This document shows, one piece after another, positions 48,500 to 57,900 of a stretch of DNA of 64,000 bases. The position numbers and the translations under genes are program-made. Source of the stretch: Manduca sexta. Taxonomy: Eukaryota > Arthropoda > Insecta > Lepidoptera > Sphingidae. Below the pieces are notes generated by a model. The model was not told the DNA's origin and made no database searches. It worked only from the letters and a program-made list of their open reading frames with translations. Each line of letters opens with the position of its first letter. Position 1 is the first letter of the stretch. The stretch is taken from the NCBI RefSeq assembly GCF_014839805.1, contig NC_051132.1:2542001-2606000 (forward strand). Direction: 5' to 3'.

Positions 48500-48884
48500 G
48501 TTTGATAACTGAGGAATAAAAAAAGACCCATGTAAATAACATATTTGTACGAAAAATACAAAAAAAATAAGTCTAAACCAGTAGAACGATAGAAATTATC
48601 ATTTACTATAATATTTCATTCAAAGTTATATCAATATCTAAATAAAAACAATAGAATATAAAAAGCTTACCTTTCTCAAAAAAGTTACGTAAGTACTCGC
48701 ACGGGGTCACGGCTTAAGAGAGCAGCGGCGTGGCCTTCACCTGCAGCGGCCTAAATGGTACTAAAGTATGTCCTTTAGCGCATATTAAGAGGCTAGCAGG
48801 CGCGCGGGGAGGTTCCAACTGTTGCAAGTGCATTTTTTCGATACGCGAAAGTGCGTTGACCCCATGCGAGCAGTTAAGGGTTAA

Positions 48885-49844
48885 ATGGCGAAAAACCGCC
48901 TAATCTGATAACACTACCTGTAATCTGATATTATGTATAATTTAGGGTAGGTATCTTAGTAAATAAGTACTTAGATATATTTTATTACAAACCGTTCTTT
49001 TTATTTCTGTAGCAAAGAACATTTATGATCTAATATTGTAGTCAGTCCTTCAAGTCTCAGGGTGACGCATGCAAAGCGGCACAGTGTCTGCAATGGATGT
49101 CTGGCAATTGTTTATAAGTACCTAATTTATAATAACTACTAATTGCAGTTCTTGATAACATTGCTATTGTTTTTTTAATAGCCGTGGCGTAAACAACCAG
49201 CGGAGCAATTTATTTATTTTGTTGACTCTTAAAATCAAAGTCCTCTAAAATTATATAACACTTTAGAGAAATAATGCAATACAAAACCATACAGCGAAAG
49301 TAGTGTACAAAGTTTTTTTTTATTTTGAACACATGGCTTATTTCCGGCCTTTGTCGATCTTTTTACAAAAAGTAAAAACCAAAACGATTTCGAATTAGAA
49401 ATTGTTTTTTCAGTCTCTTTCATATACAAATATGCACTTAGCAATATTGGGTTGCCTCATTATCTGTCTGATGCTTAACAAAGAGAATATAATCACTACG
49501 TTTTAAGAGACAGGACTTAATACAAAGAAATAAAATCGAATTTACATGGCGTATCAATACCAATATCACGGAAGAATACGTCAGGAACGTCAAATAACAA
49601 TACTACCAACTGAACAAAATACATAGTAGTGAGCACTTTTTATCGATATCGATAAATTCTACTGGTGGCAATCGACGCTAATGCTACTTTGATAAAATTC
49701 ATATAATGTATTTTCGAGTCCATATTATCAATCCAACTCACAATATACAGTGAACATTTTAGCACTATAATTACAAGGCTGGACTAAAATGAGGACTCGA
49801 AATAAAATGAAAAACTTTCACATGTTGAATAATAATTGTATTTT
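48885..49844. other. no gene seen
   Basis: AT-rich interval between the TTAA element stack and the THAP gene; no coding or repeat signal that I could assign. Confidence 0.5.
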
Positions 49845-49925
49845 AAAATAAAATCCTTTATTCACCATGTAGGCGAATATAGTTGCACTTATGATAGGTC
49901 AAGGTACAATGAGAATATTTAATTA
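49845..49925 (+). repeat. short dispersed repeat cutting the THAP reading frame
   Basis: Same 75-bp unit as at 1316. It supplies the last 22 codons and the stop of the THAP open frame, so the original C-terminus has probably been lost. Confidence 0.65.
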
Positions 49926-50339
49926 TAAAGTCAAAGGATGGTGACACTTCTTTGTCGCACTTCTCTTGAAAGATATTATCATTTGTGCAATAATTGTTTA
50001 TAAAAACATGGCACGGAAATTCAAACAACATTTCATCAGGAAGTGGATCAGCTTTCAAATTTTTCGATGGTATAGCTGACTTTCTAAGGCGATTGTTCTT
50101 TTTATTAAAATCTTTGTTATTAAAGTGAGAACCACACACATATTTCAAAGTATGCAGCTTTTCTATGGGAACATATATCAAATCTTCTTTTCCCACAATC
50201 TGAACTCACTTTCGGCATCTGGAAATATTTTTTAATTGTAAATAAATTGCTTATTAAATTATATTTAAGCCTAAAATGATAAACAGTGACCAGGCACATT
50301 GATTGCTCAACGCATTTTTAAGTACACACACACACACCA

Positions 50340-50411
<72 letters not shown>

Positions 50412-50887
50412 AGACACATACACGACTTTAGTATTTTTTGTCCTGATGATCAGTCATCGTCTTACTAATATTATAAAGCGTGTGCATGCAATTGTATGTT
50501 TATTATTCGTACCCGCAAAAAATCTAAAATGATTGCGATTAAACTTGGTATGTAGATAGTTAGAATTACTACTTTTTATCCCTATGTTCCCACAGAATCT
50601 GGACCTAAATGAGTGAAACTACGGAGGGCAAATTGATTAATAAATTTAAACAGGTATCGATATCGATAATCATAACAACATCACTAGTAACATAATGGTA
50701 ATTAGAAAATGAGAATTTTTATTATTTCTAAGCTACTTTATTTGCGCGATGACTAAAAACATCTAATTAATGCTTACCTGACGTCATCCAATGGAAATTT
50801 CGCCATATACATTCTGCTTTTGTGATTTATTCGACTGGCTCGATCTCCACAAATTTCACACGTAATGAAACGTTTTTTTGGTGGCAT
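49858..50887 (-). pseudogene. THAP zinc-finger protein, two exons, stop at the conserved Trp
   Basis: THAP domains are C2CH zinc-binding DNA-binding modules found in host regulators and in P-element-type transposases. Exon 1 (50778-50887) starts MPPKKRFITCEICGDRASRI, giving the first C-x2-C pair (C10, C13), and ends with donor GTAAGC. Exon 2 (49858-50218) follows acceptor TTTCCAG, keeps phase, and carries the second half: R37-C38-x2-stop41, YVCGSHF (C65-x2-H68) and the SAIP motif near residues 84-87. The codon at 50208-50206 is TGA where THAP domains have an invariant Trp (TGG), so translation would end at residue 40. Everything else in the domain is intact, which suggests a recent nonsense change, a polymorphism or a base error. 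Downstream, the frame runs about 65 codons into a dispersed repeat and stops. The intron holds an (AC)n microsatellite. Confidence 0.75.
50322..50412 (+). repeat. (AC)n microsatellite in the THAP intron
   Basis: More than 35 AC units, framed on both sides by CCAGACACA variants. Confidence 0.98.
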
Positions 50888-51566
50888 GTCTTTAAAACGT
50901 ATTCACTTACACCAACAAAAACACTTTTTGGTATATTTTTACTTGTTTGAATAACAAATAATACAAACATAAATCAATAAACACAAATGTATTCAAAAAC
51001 GTCAGGAAATAAACAAACAATAATAATGGCGGTGAGGAATAGAAAGAGAAACAGTGCTGAGAGAGAGAGATAGCAGTATCCGCCATTAAATGCCATGTCA
51101 ATAGGGTACCGGACTCATTTTTGTTCTTTACTATTATCAAATATTTACATAATATAAATTATAACACTGAAAGAATTATTAAAATCCGGTAAAAAATCAA
51201 CAAGTTATAAGTCTTTGAATTTCGGTGGAAAGGGTAATTTACAAAAAACTGAAAAGAGACGAAATACGCACATGTGACGTCATCGGGAATTACGACGCGT
51301 GCTAAAGAAAGAGATGAAGCGATATCCCCACATCGCGCCCACTTCTGTACATTACAATATTTTAAATATGAATTACTAGCTCATTTTTTAACAAATTTTT
51401 ATGCAGTTTTCGCAGCAGTGCTTCTTTTTCGTATTATTAAACATTACATATAGAATAATGTACAAATTCAAGTATAGGCCGGTCCCCTATTCCATACAAA
51501 AGATTTTTTGTTCCTTGTTGCGCTAGGCTGTGCTTAATAAGTAAGAACTTTGCGTAGTTCTTCTTT

Positions 51567-51713
51567 CTATTTGAATAAGTGTCCTTCTTTTAAACATAGC
51601 TCCGCCGTTTCATCAGTGATTTTGCCAATGTCGAATGGGTAGGAGTTAAGATATTCACATTTGAAGTGGTGTTTATAATCTGCAAAATCCAATGATAAAT
51701 TATTATTTTTCAT
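51567..51713 (-). CDS. small ORF, 48 aa, divergent from VIPAS39
   Basis: ATG at 51713 and TAG ending at 51567. The peptide begins MKNNNLSLDFADYKHHFKCE and ends in LKEGHLFK. It is charged and soluble, with no signal peptide or membrane segment, a central LNSYPFDIGKITDETAELC stretch and two cysteines. The composition looks more like protein than the surrounding AT-rich noncoding ORFs. It starts 188 bp from the VIPAS39 start on the opposite strand, which favours a real divergent gene. A good acceptor-like site (TTTTGCAG) lies within codons 8-11, so the reading could also be a terminal exon of a longer minus-strand gene. I do not recognise the family. Confidence 0.45.
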   Translation of the reverse strand: MKNNNLSLDFADYKHHFKCEYLNSYPFDIGKITDETAELCLKEGHLFK

Positions 51714-51901
51714 TAGCCAAATCGCGGAAGTGACAGTTAAGTGTCAACTGTCAATCTCATATGTCATTCATATTGTCAAAAAGTGTTTTGTAAATTAATT
51801 CGGGAAGGATTTCTGAATAAATAAAATCATTGAAATGTTATACCTAATTTAACAAAAGGGTTATTGAATTTATGTGAGTGTGTTACCATTGAATATTTAT
51901 A
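51714..51901. promoter_or_regulatory. shared head-to-head promoter interval
   Basis: This 188-bp interval separates the VIPAS39 start (+) from the start of a 48-codon ORF on the minus strand. If both are genes, their promoters and 5' UTRs must lie here, as in a bidirectional promoter. I see no convincing TATA box. The assignment is inferred from the geometry only. Confidence 0.4.
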
Positions 51902-54900
51902 ATGGATGACGACGACTATTGGAATACAAGTGAAACGAAAGCACAAGCATTAAGTTTTGATGATGATGTGGTATGTATTAAATTAAGTATAATACACTAT
52001 CCCACTTTTCCTAGCTTGCAAGATCATGACAGGAATTAAGATGACGTAGGTATTCACTAGACGTGGTAATCACAAAAATAATCAGTAATTAATATATTGT
52101 CATAAATTGGTTTCAGTCACAGAGTTTTAAGATTATATAGAGAGGACATTGGAGAGATTGTCTTACAAAGAATTTGCACTCATGTGATGGTTACTCAATA
52201 TACCTTGAAAGATCTAAATACCAAGTGAAAATTCTTCCTATTTGTTCCATATTCTGATTTGCACATTTTAATGTGCATATCAGCAGTAATTCTGTAAATA
52301 TGTTATCTTTGTATTAATATCTAAGGACGCTGTATCATCTTGTCCCACACAAATGCTGAATAAGACAGCAACTTGTTACCAATTGGTAATAACTTTTGGA
52401 GTACAAATTTGGTACTAATTTTTGGTTTAAAACAAACTATACTGTTTTATGTCTGGTTTTATTAAATTTACGTTCCAATATTCTAGTTTATCATTACCAT
52501 TTTATAAAGAATACATTTTTCTTTAAGCTTTCACCTCAAGAAATCTTAGCAATAGGTAAGAAGACTTACCCTGGTCAGAAAGAAGATGGCCCGTTCAGTA
52601 GTGCCAACATAACAGCAGTGAAGACTGAACAACTGCCTCTCACCAGCCTTGTCTCACCCAAAGCTTTAGATCTGAGTAAGTAACCAAATTAATCTGGTAC
52701 AATAGTCTATTCCCAATTAGTTTTATGTATTTTGATAAATAGGAATAAGCACTTGGATTTATTTTTCATATGTCGCAAGGTTAACTGATACTACTTTTTA
52801 TTTGGGATGAGCTACATAACGAAAACTAGAACCTCCCTCCTCCCCTACTGTAAAAACACAAATAAGGAAACTTTGTACATATTGTAAACCTTTGGTAATC
52901 AATAAAGAAAAGATTTAAAAAAAAAACCTACATTTTATTTGTCAAACTGAGATGAATGTAATATCCTTTGATCTAAATCACAATAGTGCTTGCATACTGG
53001 TGGTTGATGACAGAAAGGTACAAAATAAGTTTACCACTAGCTGTTTTTAATTACATGTTTATAGTGGACCATAAACTGAAAAGTATATATTTAACACTGA
53101 TACTAAAAACAGGATAAGCTTCCTCAATAAAAGTTTTTAATGCACATTTTCCATACTTTATACATGTCTATTGAGTATGGTGACATACTCATTTACTTTG
53201 TAAATCAAGGTGTTGGATGGTGTTTTTACTGTTTATGGGTGGTCATAGCACTGACCATCAGGTGAATGGCAAGTTTGTCTCATAATTCAAAGCAATAAAA
53301 AAAAGCATTTAAGTGTTTTAAATATAATAACAACACATATGATTGCTTCGGTGGCATAGTTGTGTTATGGTACGACTATAGTACTGAGGTTTTGGATTCG
53401 GTCCCCAGGTCAGGCAAAATTACATTAGATTTGCCTGCTCAGTATCAGCCTGAAGTCTGGAATTTATGGCTGATATGGCGATAGGCACGCTCCTATTACA
53501 TGATGGGACAGAATACACATAGCAGAGAGCACCTGTTGCGCCTCTGCCTACCCCTTTGGGTATCAAAGGATGAACATGATATATGTACTTATCAGCATTA
53601 ATATGCTTGTCATGTTTCAGTTCTACTAGCCCAATCAGGCAAAGATACATCAAAGAATGTAAATCAGGAGCCCACTGAAACAACAGCTGTTACGTTAAAA
53701 AGACTGATATTGGGTAGAAACTGTTCCCTACATGTTCATCGGAGCATGAAGAGTAAGACGGAACTGCTGGACGGAGCGATAGCTGTTGGCGATGGGAATG
53801 CTATACTCACTGTATGTAATATATTTAGTTCTGGTTTAACTTTGGGTTACTTAAGATTACTGTGATGCTTGACAAACTTTATGTCAGTCTAGTAATATGC
53901 TGTCAATCAAGTAGTTTGACCTAAGCTTTAGGTATGAGAAATATTTTATTTGGAAGCACTAAGAAATTCTCTATGAAAACCTTCGTCCTTGGCTTTACCA
54001 GCCCTCCTGAGATAAATGCTTTTATATGACAAAATAAGCCCCTGATTAATTTATCATAGCAATCTGCAATGTTATTTTTATCCAGGTGGTGTTATTTCTG
54101 ATTGCGACTCTAAACAAGAAGTTGGTGTACGAGCTGCTGCATTCAAGACCCTCGGCCCTCAACCACTACATCAGCTTCTTGCAGAATGAAGGCAAAATCA
54201 CTGAACTGACAGATTTACTTGCGTATGTAATATGTGTACTGATAATTTACTCCTCATTGCATTGTTCTCCTCAGTTTTGAGGGTTGTGACCACCTCTTAC
54301 CAGCTTCCGCTGTATGATGTCACACCATCGATCCCAACTATTGGCCACCTAGATCTGACATCTTAATTCAATTTCTATTTGTTTCCTATTTCTTAATCAA
54401 GCTATCTTTGACTCATTATGTTCATTTAGACATTTATTAGTAACATGTTTATTATGTGATTTTTTATTTTTATTTCTCCAGAATGATCGGTAGGAGCCCA
54501 GATGCAGCAGTAAGTACTAAAAATGTCTGAAATATTTTGTCAAAAACTGCAAAATAAATTTGAAATTCAGGTATACATGTAATATTAATATTTTTTGGTA
54601 AGACAAAATTATATTATCACTTGTAGATAGCCCAATTCCAGCACATAGTGAAGACTCAAGGCAACAATGTGGAGGGGCTGTTGAACAAGATGCCCAACTT
54701 GTTGGCCAACCATTTCAACCAGCCCGGTGTGGATGCCCATCAAGCGAAAATGGTGGCTGACTACATCAAGTTACTTGGTAAAATTGATGTTTATTCTAAA
54801 CAGGGTAGTGTTTTTTTTTGCACGGCAAAGTGACCCCACTGCTCCTGATGGTAAGTGGAGTGGGGTCCAATAGAATGTTGACTGACGAGAGAGGATTACC

Positions 54901-57900
54901 CCTCGACAGTCGACACAATTATGACGGCCTGTTGGAACCGGATATACACAGGCTGATCCCGGGACGCGACATACTAAAAAACGATTGTGTAAAAACAGTC
55001 AAAATGACAAATTTTATTATAAATTTGTTTGGTGTTTTTGAAAATAAGTGTAAAAGTATTTCATTTTATTATTCCCGCAAAATAAAAGTAAATAAAAAAT
55101 AACACTTGAAACATTCGGGATAAGACGTGACGTCACCGCCAACATTATGTGGGCGCGCGAGTGAGACAACTATAGAACTCTACTACGTCCCTATTGTTTA
55201 TGGGTGCTGGTGAGGTCTAGCTTAGTTATAAAAAAATTGAATTGATATTTACCGTGTATATCATGACGGCAGGCTAAGCTCTGCAAATTTTGAAGCTTGC
55301 AGGACTTGCCGTTAGTTTAAGTATTTGAAAGTTCTTTCACAATTTGTTGCAGCGAGAACCTGCTAGTATAAACTTACCTTTATACAACAGCCCCCTAATA
55401 ATGTGGCATAACAAAAACGACACGAAGATGCGTGTTGTTTGATTATAACGTCTCTGATTGGTCGAGAGTGACATGTCTGTCTCCCAACCAATCACAATGA
55501 AACGACACGGGCTCTCGTTTCGTGTTTTTTTAAACTACCGATATGTTGTAACAGAATGGCAGCGATACGCGAAGAAGTCGGATCTGTCCGCCGTGCTGCC
55601 GAGCCTCGCGTACACCTGCGCACACCACTGGAACGAGGGCGCCGGGAATATCATGTCGCCCCTCACGCTGTGTCAGCGGCAGCAGGTATACACACACATG
55701 GGTCGAATATGCACAGCTTAGGAGCGGCACAGGAGCAAACGGGGACCAATTTTTTCTGCTCTTTTCAAATAGTCACTTTATGTCGTCACTGAGAAATACC
55801 GATCCAATGAACTTACCTAAATAACGGTATCTTGTTTAGAACTTGTTAAAAAAAAAAACCTTAAAAGAGTCTCTATCTCAGTTTTACATACAAAACTATA
55901 TTTACAAAACTTCGATAATCGATTATCTCGAAATAAGGTTTCCCTGAGATACCGCTTTTGCGCTTAGCACGGAGGAATAGTAAAGTATAAATACAACACT
56001 GATATGAACTCATTATTGCTTTCTATTGGTAATAAAAATCTGATTAAAAAATTCATAATTTCCCACGAGAGCAAATTACCAGAATATAAAGTAGTCTATG
56101 TGTTCAACTGGGCCGTGGTCTACCTGTGGGTCAAATTTCAGTCAAATCAGTTCAGATATTTACTTCTGAAGAATACTAGAAGTTTTTCACAATCTTTGGC
56201 AATTATATTAGTCAGAAGTTAGATATTATATGCTGTGCCAACTTCTACTGAACCCAGACCAAAGTCTAATAATCGATCTGTATTAATAATTTGTAAGTTA
56301 TCTTCGCTTTTACTTCCCATTATTAACCTATCAAAATGTAAAACCTCTTAGTTCCTTCTGAGGTTTCAGATCAGTAGAGCAGGCCCGTGTTCTAGCAGAA
56401 TTACAGTCCTTAAATAATGATGCCGTGTTAAGCACAAAAGCGGTATGTCAGGGAAACCTTATTTCGAGATAATCGAAGTTTTGTAAATATAGTTTTGTAC
56501 GTATAACTGAGATAGAGAAACTCTTTAAAGGTCTTTTTTCAATTTCTAAACAAAATACCTTTATTTAGGCAAGGTCATTAGATGGGTATTCCTTTAAGCT
56601 ATCTGACGACATAAAAATCAAGATTTTGATATTCTTGAGCTTAACACGGCAGAATGTATATAATGATTATCTCTGCACCACCCTAAAGTTGGCTGGTAGA
56701 GAATGCCTATAGCATTAAGTCCGCCTGTTACATTTTTATATAAAGTGCTAAATAAAATAAATATAGAGTTAGCATTATTATGCAAATATAGAGTTAGCAT
56801 TATTAAGCGGCGATAGCCTAGTTGGGTGTGGAACGGACTGCCGAGACGAATGTCCGCAGATTCAAATCCGAAGGGCACACACCTCTGACTTTTCTAAAAA
56901 ATCATGTGTGTATTCATTGTGAATTTATCGTTCGCTTTAACGGTGAAGGAAAATATCTTGAGGAAACCTGCACATCTGAGAAGTTCTCTATAGGAATTTC
57001 GAAGGTGTGTGAAGTCTACCAATCCGCACTAGGCCAGCGTGGTGGACTAAGGCCTAATCCCTCTCAGTAGTAGAGGAAGCCCGTGCTCAGCAGTGGGCAA
57101 GTATATAATACAGGGCTGATATTATTATCATTATTATGCAAACTATATTAATTTGAAAGAGTTACTTGGTCCTAGATCCCTCCACTGCAGTACGACTGGG
57201 TGGTGTTGAACGTGCACGCCAAAGCTAACAAATGGGACATCGTGGAATCGCTGTTTACTAAGAAAGTAAGTACACCGCTTTATTTTGTATTTAAATGATA
57301 TATCAATTGAATATATTATGCTTATTAAATAATGTATTGAAATTGCATAATATTTTCTCCTGTGTACGAAAAAAATTGTACACAAAACTGTTAAGAACTT
57401 CTGAGTTAGTGTTGTTATTAGAAAAAATTGAGAAATTTTCAAGGTTAGCTCTACATGGATTTTGTATGCTTACGTACTGTCGAGTTGACTATGAGTTTCT
57501 TTTTATTTAACAAAAGGCATAAGAACACAATCATTATTTACAATACTCAAGCGCTAAATTACATTAGACTAGATTGCCTTCCTTAAATCTATTCTCTAAT
57601 TGAAATTAAACTGCCGAAACGACTCTACAAGAAACAACTAACAAAGTTTCTTGATACGGAATCCCCCTTCCCATCCTCCCCCCAGTCTGGATCAAAGACT
57701 GAACCCCGCCGTGTCCCCAGGACTGGCTGGGCCGCTCGAGCGTGTGGTCGCACATCCCGGTGGAGGCGCTGCTGGGGCGGCTGAGGACGCTGGGCGCCGA
57801 CCAGAGGCTGCTCGCCGCCTGCGTGCGCGCCGCCGCGCAGCACGACCGTCTGCGGCTCGCCATCAACTACAAGGTCCGGTATCGATATATTTAGCGAAGC

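Larger units (their letters stand above)
44814..48884. mobile_element. outer piggyBac-like element with TTAA target sites
   Basis: TTAA at 44814-44817 is followed by CCCTTAACTACTCGCACG. At the other end CATGCGAGCAGTTAAGGG runs into TTAA at 48881-48884. The two ends are inverted repeats with one or two mismatches, and piggyBac elements characteristically end in CCY and duplicate TTAA. A second copy of the left terminus (TTAACTGCTCGCACGGGG) begins at 47976 and a fragment (ACTCGCACGGGGTC) recurs at about 48694, so the left side is rearranged. The interior holds two foldback MITEs, another TTAA-flanked element and a decayed transposase. Confidence 0.6.

Noticed and set aside
50299..50532. ORF with a His-Thr repeat
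   Set aside because: Translation of the (AC)n microsatellite.
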